Part shown: piece after piece, positions 50,684 to 59,476 of the stretch
Layout of the letters: each line of letters starts with the position of its first letter
How positions within the stretch are numbered: the first letter of the stretch is position 1
Source: Streptacidiphilus sp041262165
GTDB taxonomy: Bacteria; Actinomycetota; Actinomycetes; Streptomycetales; Streptomycetaceae
Assembly (NCBI RefSeq): GCF_041262165.1
Contig: NZ_JBGCBY010000002.1
Location: 310,001 to 374,000, forward strand
Length of the DNA stretch: 64,000 bases
Reading direction: 5' to 3'
Made by a program: the position numbers and the translations under genes
Notes under the pieces: model-generated
What the model was told of the DNA's origin: nothing
Databases searched by the model: none
What the model saw: only the letters and a program-made list of their open reading frames with translations

Positions 50684-51731
50684 GGCGGGCTCCGACTCGG
50701 ATCTCGCCCGAGCCACGGGTGATCAGACGGGTCGGCACGACGGATGTGGCGGTCGGCGACTCGTCGCCGTCGATCCTGCGGAAGAGCGTCTCTGCGGCGA
50801 GTTTGCCGATCGCCTCGATGTCCTGGGCGATGACCGAGATTCCCGGCCGGAGCATGTCGGCCAGGGGGAAGTCGTCGAAGCCGACCATGGCGACCTGCTC
50901 CTGCAGGCCGAGGTCGCGAAGGGCCCGGCTGGCGCCGATGGTGACCAGGTTCTGGCTGGTGAACAGTGCGGTCGGCGGATCGGCCAGTGCCAGCAGACGT
51001 CCGGTGGCTTCGATGGCCGCCTCCTCGGTGCCCACCTCGTGCCGGATGATCGCTTCGTCGACGTCCAGATGCGCGAGCTCCAGGGCGTGCAGGTAGCCGT
51101 CGAAGCGCTGGGCGGCGGTGGGGATCGACGCCCGGTCCCCCAGGTAGCCGATACGCCGGTGGCCGGCCTTGATCAGGTGTCTGACCGCGGTGACCGCGCC
51201 GTGCCGGTTGTCCGAGACGACCGCGTCGGCGTCCAGCAGCTTCGGCTCGCGGTCGACGAAGACCAGGCAGGTACCCGCGCGCTGCTCACTGATCAGGTAG
51301 CTCTGGTCCCGGCCGGCCGGCACGACCACCAGGCCGTCGACCCGGCGGTCGATCAGCGCCCCGGTCAACTCCCGCTCCCGGGCCGGGTCCTCGTCGAGGC
51401 TGCCGATCAGCACCAGCACGCCCCGCTCCCGCGCGATGTTCTCGACCGTGCGGGTGAGCGCCGCGGAATAGGGGTTGGCCGCGTCCTCGACGAGCATGCC
51501 GATGGTGGCTGTACGGCCGTCACCCCGGCGCAGGTTGCTCGCGGTCAGATTGGGCCGGTAGCCGAGTCTGTCGGCGGCTTCACGCACCCGGGCGGCCATC
51601 GCGGGGTCGACGGTACTGACCCCGTTGACCACCCGCGAGACGGTCTTGGGGGCGACGCCGGCGAGCACGGCCACCTCGCGCATGGTGGGCCGTCCTCGTC
51701 GTTTCGACTGCCCTGATTCGCCCTGAGGCAT
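50676..51731 (-). CDS. LacI-family transcriptional repressor
   Basis: A 351-residue regulator. The N-terminal DNA-binding domain reads TMREVAVLAGVAPKTVSRVVNG, marked by VAVLAGVAPKTVSRV at about 19-34, with the hinge LGYRPNLTASNLR. A periplasmic-binding-type effector domain follows (about 75-345), with GMLVEDAANPYSAALTR near its start. It is divergent from the ABC sugar-importer genes and co-transcribed with the sugar kinase, so the imported sugar or its phosphate is the likely inducer. Confidence 0.95.
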   Translation of the reverse strand: MPQGESGQSKRRGRPTMREVAVLAGVAPKTVSRVVNGVSTVDPAMAARVREAADRLGYRPNLTASNLRRGDGRTATIGMLVEDAANPYSAALTRTVENIARERGVLVLIGSLDEDPARERELTGALIDRRVDGLVVVPAGRDQSYLISEQRAGTCLVFVDREPKLLDADAVVSDNRHGAVTAVRHLIKAGHRRIGYLGDRASIPTAAQRFDGYLHALELAHLDVDEAIIRHEVGTEEAAIEATGRLLALADPPTALFTSQNLVTIGASRALRDLGLQEQVAMVGFDDFPLADMLRPGISVIAQDIEAIGKLAAETLFRRIDGDESPTATSVVPTRLITRGSGEIRVGARRG

Positions 51732-51841
51732 CGTTGTCTCCCACGGATGCTGCGTTACCGACTCGTTGCGTAGGTACTTCTAGCTGTGTCTTGACTCACT
51801 TTCGCACGAGGTGGACTCTTACGTCGAGACCACGTTGTCTC
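51732..51841. promoter_or_regulatory. Divergent promoter region with repeated CGTTGTCTC
   Basis: The 9-mer CGTTGTCTC occurs at 51732-51740 and 51833-51841, flanking the region between the LacI and binding-protein genes. It may mark operator half-sites; no full palindrome was found. Confidence 0.35.
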
Positions 51842-51877
51842 AGTGTCGGGTCGCGAAGGTTCCAGAAGGGTTTCGAA

Positions 51878-53014
51878 ATGGACATCTCAGCACGCAGCGC
51901 CTCGGCGGCGTCCCGCGGCCGGACGCGACGCACCCAGATCGCCGCGGGGAGCATCGCTATCTGCCTCACGGCGGCGCTCGCGGCCTGCAGCTCGTCGGGC
52001 GGCAGCACCGCCTCCGCGAGCGGATCGGGGTCCAGCGGCGCCGGATCGGCAGTCGGGGTATCCCTGATCCTCAAGACGCTGTCCAACCCGTACTTCGTGT
52101 CCATGGAGAAGGACGCCAAGACCGCGGCGGCCAAGGACAACGTCACCCTCACGGTGGCGGCCGGCACCAAGGACGGCGACACCCAGACCCAGATCTCCGC
52201 GATCGACAACGCGATCTCCCGCGGCGACAAGGGCATCCTGATCACCACCAACGGCGACGCGGTCAACACCGCGCTCAACCAGGCCAAGCAGGCCGGCCTG
52301 TTCGTGATCGCCCTGGACACCGCACCGAACCCGCCCAGCGTCGCCGACATCACCTATGCCACCGACAACGAGGCGGCGGGCAAGCTCGACGGTCAGTACG
52401 CCGCCGCTGCGCTCGGCGGCAAGCCCGCGGTCATCGCCATGCTCGACCTGTTCAACAACCAGGTCGTGTCCGTCGACATCCAGCGCGACCACGGCTTCCT
52501 CGAGGGGCTGGGCATCAACCCCGGCAGCACCACCCAGAACGGCCAGGAGGCCAAGACCGGGCGCTACTCCGGCGGCAGCTACACCATCGCCTGCCACCAG
52601 CCCACCCAGGGCGCCATCGACGGCGGGCGCACCGCGATGGAGAACTGCCTGTCGGCCAACCCGGGCATCAACGTGGTGTACGGCATCAACGAGCCTGCTG
52701 CCGAAGGCGCTTACGCCGCGCTCAAGACCGCTGGCAAGACCGGTGTGCAGATCTACGCGATCGACGGCAGCTGCGCCGGCCTCAAGCTCGTCACCAGCGG
52801 CGAATTCCAGGCCGACGCCGCGCAGTACCCCGGCAAGATGGCCGGCCTGGGCGTGGACTCGATCGCCAAGCTCGCCCGCGGCGGCTCCAAGCCCAGCGTG
52901 ACCAACGGCAAGTCCTTCTACGACACCGGCAGCGCGCTGGTCGCAACGAAGGCCTACTCCGGCCTGACCATCCAGTCGCCGGACCAGGCCGCGCCGGCCT
53001 GCTGGGGCAACTAG
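51878..53014 (+). CDS. Sugar-binding lipoprotein (RbsB/FrcB-like)
   Basis: A 378-residue exported lipoprotein with lipobox LAAC (Cys37) and a Ser/Gly linker. The rest is a type I periplasmic-binding fold of the ribose/fructose class (VSLILKTLSNPYFVSMEKDA, marked by LKTLSNPYFVSM near 71, and GILITTNGDAVN later). The ATG at 51878 has AGAAGGG seven bases upstream. It is followed by a strong hairpin and then the permease and ATPase genes. With a PfkB kinase in the divergent operon the arrangement is like the rhizobial fructose system frcBCAK, so fructose is the best guess; ribose or another monosaccharide is possible. Confidence 0.93.
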   Translation: MDISARSASAASRGRTRRTQIAAGSIAICLTAALAACSSSGGSTASASGSGSSGAGSAVGVSLILKTLSNPYFVSMEKDAKTAAAKDNVTLTVAAGTKDGDTQTQISAIDNAISRGDKGILITTNGDAVNTALNQAKQAGLFVIALDTAPNPPSVADITYATDNEAAGKLDGQYAAAALGGKPAVIAMLDLFNNQVVSVDIQRDHGFLEGLGINPGSTTQNGQEAKTGRYSGGSYTIACHQPTQGAIDGGRTAMENCLSANPGINVVYGINEPAAEGAYAALKTAGKTGVQIYAIDGSCAGLKLVTSGEFQADAAQYPGKMAGLGVDSIAKLARGGSKPSVTNGKSFYDTGSALVATKAYSGLTIQSPDQAAPACWGN

Positions 53015-53033
53015 GCACGGCAGGCCCCCAGAC

Positions 53034-53082
53034 CAGGTGCGCCGGCGGGCGCCAATCGACCCGACCCCCGCCGGCGCACCTG
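53034..53082 (+). terminator. 16-bp stem-loop between importer genes
   Basis: Perfect 16-bp arms (53034-53049 with 53067-53082) flank a 17-base loop, 19 bases after the binding-protein stop and 64 bases before the permease start. Such hairpins inside importer operons stabilise the upstream message or cut read-through, keeping binding protein in excess. Confidence 0.7.
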
Positions 53083-53146
53083 CCACCGCAGACGCCCACC
53101 ACACCAGAACGCCACAGGCCGACAGGTCGGCGGCGAAGGGACCACC

Positions 53147-54181
53147 ATGACCACCCACGTGGACAGCGACGCCACCCCGACCTCGGCGGAGGAGTTCCTC
53201 AACCGCCCCGCCACCGCGAGCCAACGCATCCACTCCGTGCTGCACCGCCAGCCGGCCCTGAGCCCGGCGATCGTCCTGGTCCTCGCGGGCGTGGTGTTCG
53301 CTCTGCTCAACAGCCGCTTCTACCGGCTGGAGAACCTCTCCCTGGTGGCCCAGCAGGTCGCCGTCGTGGGATCGCTGGCCGTCGGCCAGACCCTGGTCAT
53401 CCTGACCGCGGGCATCGATCTGTCCATCGGCGCGGTGATGGTGCTCTCCTCTCTGGTGATGTCGAAGCTGGCTTTCGACCAGGGCGTGCCGGGCTTGCTC
53501 GCCCTCCTGGCCGGGGCCGTTCTCGCCGTCGCGGCACAGACCGTCAACGGACTGCTGGTCACCCGGATCAAGCTGCCTCCGTTCATCGTGACCCTGGGCA
53601 CCCTGAGCATCTTCACCGCCGCCGCCCTGATCTACGCCAAGGGCCAGACCATCGCGCTGCCACCGGGCTCGTTCCTGCTCTGGACCGCGGACCCGGTCTC
53701 CCTGGGTTCGCTTCACCTGACCAACGGCGTTCTGCTGATGATCGCCCTGTACGCGGTGATCGGCTTCGCGCTGCGCTACACCGCATGGGGCCGACACCTG
53801 TACGCCGTGGGCGACGACATCGAGGCCTCCCGACTGGCCGGGATCTCGGTCAACCGGGTACTTCTGAGCGCCTACATGGTCGCCGGCCTGGCGATCGCGG
53901 TGGCCGCCTGGATCCTGGTGGGACGCGTCGGGGGCGGCGACCCCAACAGCGGTCTGAACGCCAACCTCGAGTCCATCACCGCGGTCGTCATCGGCGGCAC
54001 CAGCCTGTTCGGTGGACGCGGCGTCGTCCTCGGCTCCCTGATCGGAGCGTTCATCGTCCAGGTCTTCGACAACGGCCTGGCCCTGGCCGGGTTCGACCCG
54101 AACTACCAAGTCCTCGCAGTAGGCGTGCTGGTGATCGCCGCTGTGTCCGTCGACCAGTGGATCCGGAGCGTGAAGTCATGA
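53147..54181 (+). CDS. Sugar ABC importer permease (RbsC/FrcC-like)
   Basis: A 344-residue permease with about ten hydrophobic helices, the BPD_transp_2 type used by ribose, fructose and related importers. The motif GQTLVILTAGIDLSIGAVMVLSS, marked by LTAGIDLSIGA near 88, is diagnostic. A late GGTSLFGGRG loop contacts the ATPase. The ATG has AAGGGA upstream. Its stop overlaps the ATPase ATG by four bases (ATGA). Confidence 0.94.
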   Translation: MTTHVDSDATPTSAEEFLNRPATASQRIHSVLHRQPALSPAIVLVLAGVVFALLNSRFYRLENLSLVAQQVAVVGSLAVGQTLVILTAGIDLSIGAVMVLSSLVMSKLAFDQGVPGLLALLAGAVLAVAAQTVNGLLVTRIKLPPFIVTLGTLSIFTAAALIYAKGQTIALPPGSFLLWTADPVSLGSLHLTNGVLLMIALYAVIGFALRYTAWGRHLYAVGDDIEASRLAGISVNRVLLSAYMVAGLAIAVAAWILVGRVGGGDPNSGLNANLESITAVVIGGTSLFGGRGVVLGSLIGAFIVQVFDNGLALAGFDPNYQVLAVGVLVIAAVSVDQWIRSVKS

Positions 54182-54954
54182 CCGCACCCGTGCTCGAGGC
54201 CAAGGGCCTCGTCAAACTGTTCGGCAGGGTCGTCGGCCTCAGCAACGTCGACCTCACGCTGTACCCGGGCGAGGTGCTCGCCGTCATCGGCGACAACGGC
54301 GCCGGCAAGTCCACTCTCATCAAATGCCTGTCCGGGGCCATGGTCCCGGACGAGGGGGGCATCTTCGTCGACGGCGTCGAGGTCCACTTCAAGCGCCCGC
54401 AGGACGCCCGGGACGCAGGGATCGAAACGGTCTACCAGACCCTCGCCGTCGCCCCGGCCCTGGACGTGGCAAGCAACCTGTTCCTCGCCAGGGAGATCCG
54501 CCGCAAAGGCCCTCTGGGTTCGGTGCTGCGCATGCTCGACACCGGTGAGATGAAGAGGCAGGCCGCCGAGCACATCAAACGGCTCGGCATCAGCACGCTC
54601 CAGAACATCAACCAAGCGGTCGAGACCCTCTCCGGAGGCCAGCGCCAAGCCGTCGCGGTGGCCCGGGCGGGCGCCTTCGGCGGCCGCGTCGTCATCCTCG
54701 ACGAGCCGACCGCCGCCCTCGGGGTCCGCGAGACCGCGCAGGTGCTCAAACTCGTCCGGGACCTGCGCGACCAGGGGCTGGGCGTCATCCTGATCAGCCA
54801 CAACATGCCCAACGTCTTCGAGGTCGCGGACCGGATCCACATCCAACGCCTCGGCAGCTGCGTCGGAGTCGTCACCCCCGAGTCCCACTCGATGGAGGAC
54901 GCCGTGGCCATCATGACCGGAGCCAAGACCCTCACCCCCGCACCCGAGTCGTGA
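54178..54954 (+). CDS. Sugar ABC importer ATP-binding protein (FrcA-like)
   Basis: A 258-residue single-domain nucleotide-binding protein. Walker A GDNGAGKST starts at residue 38, the signature is LSGGQRQAVAVARA, and Walker B is VVILDEPTAALG. Ribose-type systems usually have a fused double ATPase of about 500 residues. A single 260-residue copy is typical of FrcA-like fructose systems and works as a homodimer. It is coupled to the permease gene. The aldose epimerase gene follows after 47 bases. Confidence 0.94.
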   Translation: MTAPVLEAKGLVKLFGRVVGLSNVDLTLYPGEVLAVIGDNGAGKSTLIKCLSGAMVPDEGGIFVDGVEVHFKRPQDARDAGIETVYQTLAVAPALDVASNLFLAREIRRKGPLGSVLRMLDTGEMKRQAAEHIKRLGISTLQNINQAVETLSGGQRQAVAVARAGAFGGRVVILDEPTAALGVRETAQVLKLVRDLRDQGLGVILISHNMPNVFEVADRIHIQRLGSCVGVVTPESHSMEDAVAIMTGAKTLTPAPES

Positions 54955-55001
54955 GGGCGTCCACCGCCCATCGGGCAGCGTGAAGTCGGGGGAGCCTGAC
55001 C

Positions 55002-56063
55002 GTGGCTGAGTTCCGCATCGCCCACGACCAGGTCGGACGCGAGGCCGTGGTGGTCGTCTCCGCACCGGACGAATCGACGCGCCTCGTCGTGGCGCAACGC
55101 GGCGCCACGCTGCTCAGCTGGCAGGCAAGCGGGCTGGGCAGACCGGTGGAACTGACCGACGGCTACCACGACGAGGCGGAACTACTGGCCCAGGACGGAG
55201 TACGCAACGGCCTCCTGGCGCCCTTCCCCAACCGGATCGCCGACGGCCGCTACCGGTTCGACGGCCGGGAGCACGACCTGCTGCCCGGCCGACGGCCGCC
55301 CCGCGCGGAGGTCTACCACGGGTTCGCCCGCAGCGCGCTGTTCGAGCTCGCCTCCGCGGAGGCGTCGCCGCGCGGCGCCCGACTGGTGTTCCGCAGCGCC
55401 GAGATCCGGCCCGGCAGGTACCCCGGGTACCCGTTCTCGATCGATCTGGAGGTCGTCTACCTCTTCAGCGGCAACGAAATCGACATCGAGGTCCGGGCGA
55501 CCAACACCGGCGAGCACCCCGCTCCCTACGCGGCGGGCTGGCATCCCTACTTCCGGCTGGCAGGCGTCATCGACGACCTGACCCTGCAGATCCCGGCCGA
55601 CACGCTCATCCGCACGGACCGGGCGCTGATCCCACTCCCGGCGCGGGACGCGTTCGTCGCTCTGGACGACCACCCCTCGATGGACTTCCGCCAACCGCGT
55701 CAGCTGGGTGCGGCGGTCATCGACGCGTGCTTCGGCGACCTGCGGCCCGGTCCCACCGGGCGGGCCGAGACCGTACTGCGCGACAGCGCGGCGGGCAGCG
55801 AACTGCGGGTGTGGCAACTGGCCGGCTACATGCACGTGTTCACCGGGGACACGCTCGCCAGGGACCGGCGCCACTCCATCGCCCTCGAACCGGTCGAGAC
55901 GATCACCAACGCGTTCAACCGAGCGGAGTTCGCCTCCGCGCTCCGCATCCACCCCGGCCGGCGGCGCCGGTTCCGGTTCGGCGTGAGCTACCGCCCCACC
56001 ACCTCCGGTGAGCTGCCGGACTGGGACCACGCCGGCCGCCGGGTCAGGAGATCGGGGCGGTGA
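55002..56063 (+). CDS. Aldose 1-epimerase family protein
   Basis: A 353-residue galactose-mutarotase-like beta-sandwich protein. The sugar-contacting residues are seen in LLAPFPNRIADGRY near 68, YHGFARS near 105 (His) and AAGWHPYFRLAG near 178 (His). A late Glu in ALEPVETITNAFN is the likely base. GGGGGAG precedes the GTG at 55002. It should interconvert sugar anomers and so feed the PfkB kinase. Its 3' end overlaps the convergent AbfB-protein gene by 20 bases. Confidence 0.9.
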   Translation: MAEFRIAHDQVGREAVVVVSAPDESTRLVVAQRGATLLSWQASGLGRPVELTDGYHDEAELLAQDGVRNGLLAPFPNRIADGRYRFDGREHDLLPGRRPPRAEVYHGFARSALFELASAEASPRGARLVFRSAEIRPGRYPGYPFSIDLEVVYLFSGNEIDIEVRATNTGEHPAPYAAGWHPYFRLAGVIDDLTLQIPADTLIRTDRALIPLPARDAFVALDDHPSMDFRQPRQLGAAVIDACFGDLRPGPTGRAETVLRDSAAGSELRVWQLAGYMHVFTGDTLARDRRHSIALEPVETITNAFNRAEFASALRIHPGRRRRFRFGVSYRPTTSGELPDWDHAGRRVRRSGR

Positions 56064-57153
56064 CCTGGAACGAGGCGTCGGAGCGGAACCACGTGGTGCC
56101 GTCGTCCGGGTCCAGCCACAGTTCGTCACCGCGGTGGCGCAGGTAGCGGCCGGGATAGTTGTACGACTCGAACGAGACGGAGCCGCTGACAACTCCCGGG
56201 TACGGGCAGAAGGTCGCATCCTCGCGGAACAGTTCCGTACCGTCGTCGGCGGCCTGTTTGATCCGGAAGTTCTGGTGCCGCACGTAGTCGCCATCGGCCG
56301 CGCGGAAGGAGTAGCAGCTCGAATCGGCCAGTCCGGGGACCAGGGTGAACGCGGCCTGCTGCGCGCCGTTCGCCCCGTCGATGGTGCCGGTCTGCTCCAG
56401 ATACCCCAAGAAGTGCTCGACGTACCAGTACGCGCCGGGGGAGTCCGCCGATTCGAACGAGGACGTCGCACCGATCGCCAGACCTGTTCCGCCGGCTGCG
56501 ATGGTCGGTGCGGCAGCCGGGGTGGCGGACGGGCCGCTGCTCCAGGCGACGGGCTCGCCGGAGGCGCCGCCTGTGGGTTGCGGCACTGTGCTCGTCGTCG
56601 GGCCGGCCGCCTGCCGGCTGGTGGAGCTGCTCGGGCCGGCACTCGGCCCGGCACTGGCGGAGGGCGCCTCGGCCGAGGCGAGCGGTGACGCGGCCGTCGT
56701 CGCCGAACTGGCTGAGGCGGGCACCGGGAGCGCGCTGCCCGATGCCACCGGGCCGCGGGTGGCCCGGGCCGCCTCGACCACGACAAGGGCAGCCGCGGCC
56801 AGCGAGACCGCGGCGGCCGTGGTGACGACGAGGGTCGCCAGAGCGCGGGAGCGACTCCAGCGGTTGCGGTTCAGCCGAGACGTCCGAGGTCCACTGGACC
56901 GGCGGTCCGGTCCCGAGCTGGGTTCCGTGTCGGTACCGGAGAGGTACGCGTGCGGCAGCGTGCCGGCGAGGACGTTCTCCTCCTCCGCTCCGGGCGTCCG
57001 CGCCGGCGCCGGAACGTCCGGAGCGGGTTCGGCAGCGCCGGGGAGGGGACTCGATGCGGCGCCGAACGTGCCCCTTGCGATGTAGGGGGGTATCCGAATG
57101 GACCGGGAGAAGCGCGGCACCGTGGAGTCGGATTCCGGCTCGTCAGCTGTCAT
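56044..57153 (-). CDS. Membrane-anchored protein with AbfB (CBM42-like) domain
   Basis: A 369-residue protein of mixed build. The first 105 residues are Pro/Ser/Asp-rich and cytoplasmic. One helix (about 107-128) leads to a long Ala/Ser/Pro/Thr linker (130-220). The C-terminal 145 residues form an AbfB-like beta-trefoil (FRAADGDYVRHQNFRI, marked by DYVRHQNF, and YPGRYLRHRGDELWLD), which in enzymes binds arabinose. No hydrolase is attached, so it may sense or hold arabinan at the cell surface. The ATG at 57153 has AAGGG nine bases upstream. Confidence 0.8.
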   Translation of the reverse strand: MTADEPESDSTVPRFSRSIRIPPYIARGTFGAASSPLPGAAEPAPDVPAPARTPGAEEENVLAGTLPHAYLSGTDTEPSSGPDRRSSGPRTSRLNRNRWSRSRALATLVVTTAAAVSLAAAALVVVEAARATRGPVASGSALPVPASASSATTAASPLASAEAPSASAGPSAGPSSSTSRQAAGPTTSTVPQPTGGASGEPVAWSSGPSATPAAAPTIAAGGTGLAIGATSSFESADSPGAYWYVEHFLGYLEQTGTIDGANGAQQAAFTLVPGLADSSCYSFRAADGDYVRHQNFRIKQAADDGTELFREDATFCPYPGVVSGSVSFESYNYPGRYLRHRGDELWLDPDDGTTWFRSDASFQVTAPIS

Positions 57154-57598
57154 CGACTGGACCCTTCGGCACGGCCTGCGGAGTTGGCGTGGCATCGACC
57201 GCTTGTCCCGGTGGGGGGACCACTGCAGGCCGAGGTCGTCCGCCGCCCGGGACACCGGGTTTCGGCCGGGCGGCAGGCGCCTACGATATCCGTCGTTCAG
57301 TCAGATATGGCTCGAATCTGACGAATTCCCGTTCCCGCCTCTCAGTCGCGAGGGCTGACCGGCCGGCCGGGGCTTGCATGAGGGGCGGCTGCGGGGGGCT
57401 CGGTCCTGGCTGCCTCCGGCGGTCCCGGTGCTCCCGGCTCTTCCGCGAGGCGGACGCGTAGTACCCCGGTACCACAGCCGTACCGCAGGTCAGCCCCTGG
57501 GTACCACGGATTCCGGCGGCGCGGCCCCTACCGTTCAGGGTGAGGCAGGCTCCACGGCAGGCCCGCGTGTCCTGGTACCCGAGCGAGGGATGATTTCG
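57154..57598. other. 445-base divergent region with GTACC palindrome
   Basis: It holds GTACC-CC-GGTAC (57461-57472), two 5-bp arms around a 2-bp centre, and further GGTACC copies at about 57506-57515 and 57571-57580. The 2-base centre resembles the site before the first exporter operon. It may bind the regulator encoded at 60772. Confidence 0.45.
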
Positions 57599-58564
57599 AT
57601 GATCGAGGCGCATCAGCTGACGAAGCGGTACGGGGAGAAGACGGCGGTGGATCGGCTGGACTTCACGGTCAAGCCGGGTACGGTGACCGGTTTCCTGGGG
57701 CCGAACGGTGCGGGTAAGTCGACCACGATGCGGATGATCGTGGGGTTGGATGCGCCGTCGGGTGGGTCGGTGCGGGTCAACGGGCGTCGGTATGCCGAGC
57801 ATGGTGCGCCGTTGCAGGAGGTGGGTGCGCTGCTGGAGGCGAAGTCGATCCATCCGGGTCGCTCTGCGTTCAACCATCTCAACACCCTGGCGCTCACGCA
57901 TGGGATTCCGCGTCGTCGGGTGGAGGAGGTCATCGAGTTGACGGGCCTTCAGACGGTGGCGAGGAAGCGGGCGGGGGCCTTCTCGCTGGGGATGGGTCAG
58001 CGTTTGGGGATCGCGGCGGCGTTGCTGGGGGATCCGGCGACGGTGATGCTGGACGAGCCGGTCAACGGTCTGGATCCGGAGGGTGTGCTGTGGATCCGCA
58101 ACCTGCTGACCGGGCTGGCCGCCGAGGGCCGTACGGTGTTTGTGTCCTCGCACCTGATGAGTGAGATGGCGCTGGTGGCGGATCATCTGATCGTGGTGGG
58201 GCGCGGTCGGCTGCTGGCTGATACGACCGTGCACGACCTGGTCAACCAGGCCGGTGGTGACACGGTGAAGGTGGCCAGCGAGGATCCGGCGCGGTTGCGT
58301 GAGGTGCTGGCGGGTCCGGGTGTGGAGATCACCGGCCGGGCGGGCTCGGAGGAGCTTGAGGTGGCCGGGATGGCGGCTCGGTCGATCGGGATGAAGGCGG
58401 CCGCGGCGGGGATCGCGTTGTTCGAGCTGACCCCGCGGACCGTCTCGCTGGAGGAGGCGTTCATGGAGCTGACCCGCGACGCCGTGGAGTACCACGGCGC
58501 CACCACGCTCGCCGGGGCCGCGCCGGCACCGGAGACCCTTGAGACCGCCGGGAGCGCAGCATGA
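57599..58564 (+). CDS. ABC exporter ATP-binding protein
   Basis: A 321-residue nucleotide-binding subunit of an ABC-2 exporter. Walker A GPNGAGKST begins at residue 34, the signature is the altered FSLGMGQRLGIA and Walker B is VMLDEPVNGLDP, followed by switch His in SSHLMSEM. The LGMGQR form is usual for bacitracin/lantibiotic-immunity-like and spore-related exporters. GAGGGA lies eight bases before the ATG at 57599; an ATG at 57590 overlaps it. Its stop overlaps the permease ATG (ATGA). It is the second such ABC/two-component module in the window, after 715-4388. Confidence 0.93.
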   Translation: MIEAHQLTKRYGEKTAVDRLDFTVKPGTVTGFLGPNGAGKSTTMRMIVGLDAPSGGSVRVNGRRYAEHGAPLQEVGALLEAKSIHPGRSAFNHLNTLALTHGIPRRRVEEVIELTGLQTVARKRAGAFSLGMGQRLGIAAALLGDPATVMLDEPVNGLDPEGVLWIRNLLTGLAAEGRTVFVSSHLMSEMALVADHLIVVGRGRLLADTTVHDLVNQAGGDTVKVASEDPARLREVLAGPGVEITGRAGSEELEVAGMAARSIGMKAAAAGIALFELTPRTVSLEEAFMELTRDAVEYHGATTLAGAAPAPETLETAGSAA

Positions 58565-59406
58565 GCACCGTGACCACCCAAGCCCCCACGACCACGCCCG
58601 CACAGGCGGCACGTCCCCCCTACAAAGTGACCGGGCCCCGCGTCCTGCGCGCCGAGTGGGCCAAACTCTGGTCGCTGCGCTCCACCTGGATCACCCTGGG
58701 CCTGGCGCTGCTGTTCGTCCTCGGCTTCGGCCTGATCGCCACGGCCCGCTACAAGTCCATGGTCACCTCCGGCGGCCACATGGATCCGGACTTCGCCAGC
58801 GCCACCGCGGTCAGCCTCTCGCTGTTCGGGATCAGCTTCGGCCAGCTGGCGCTGGGCGTCCTCGGTGTGCTGGTCACTGCGGGTGAGTACTCCACCGGGA
58901 TGATCCGCTCGACGCTCGCCGCCGTCCCGCGCCGCCTGCCGGTGCTGTGGTCCAAGGCCGGCGTCTACGGCGTGGTCGCCCTGATCGTCGGGACCCTCGG
59001 CGCGTTCGCTGCCTTCCTGTTCGGCAGCGGCATCGTCTCCGGGACGCACGCCGCGCTCTCGTTCTCCGACGCGGGCGTGCTGCGCAGCCTGCTCGGCGCG
59101 GGACTCTACCTCGGACTCATCGGCGTGATCGGCGTCGCCCTGGGCGCGCTGCTGCGCTCGGTCGCGGGCGGCATCTCGGTCCTGGTCGGCGCGCTGATGC
59201 TGGTCCCCGGCCTGGTATCGCTGCTGCCGAGCTCCTGGAAGAACGACATCAGCCAGTACCTGCCCAGCAACGCGGGCGAGTCCATGTTCGCCCTGCACCA
59301 CGCCGCGAACACGCTCACCCCCGGAGCCGGCCTAGCCGTCTTCGCCGGCTGGACCGTGCTCGCACTGGCCGGCGCCGCCTACCGTCTGGTGCGTACCGAC
59401 GCCTGA
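58561..59406 (+). CDS. ABC-2 type exporter permease
   Basis: A 281-residue permease with about six hydrophobic helices of the ABC-2 type. A 35-residue Thr/Pro-rich start leads to the coupling segment VLRAEWAKLWSLRSTW. Then come GVLVTAGEYSTGMIRSTLAAVPRR (marked by EYSTGMIRSTL), the hallmark of actinomycete ABC-2 subunits. It is coupled to the ATPase gene and followed at once by a strong hairpin. The cargo is unknown. Confidence 0.92.
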   Translation: MSTVTTQAPTTTPAQAARPPYKVTGPRVLRAEWAKLWSLRSTWITLGLALLFVLGFGLIATARYKSMVTSGGHMDPDFASATAVSLSLFGISFGQLALGVLGVLVTAGEYSTGMIRSTLAAVPRRLPVLWSKAGVYGVVALIVGTLGAFAAFLFGSGIVSGTHAALSFSDAGVLRSLLGAGLYLGLIGVIGVALGALLRSVAGGISVLVGALMLVPGLVSLLPSSWKNDISQYLPSNAGESMFALHHAANTLTPGAGLAVFAGWTVLALAGAAYRLVRTDA

Positions 59407-59415
59407 GGCCGTGAA

Positions 59416-59459
59416 CCGGCGACACCCCGGGAGAGAAACCCACCCCGGGGTGTCGCCGG
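59416..59459 (+). terminator. 16-bp stem-loop between exporter and kinase genes
   Basis: Perfect 16-bp arms (59416-59431 with 59444-59459) flank a 12-base loop, ten bases after the permease stop. It should end or weaken the exporter transcript, leaving the kinase/regulator pair at a lower level or under its own promoter. Confidence 0.75.
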
Positions 59460-59476
59460 GCGGGCATTCGCCCGCG

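Noticed and set aside
57281..58612. Minus-strand frame over the exporter ATPase, with many His/Arg/Thr
   Set aside because: Shadow of the plus-strand ATPase gene, which has all ABC motifs.
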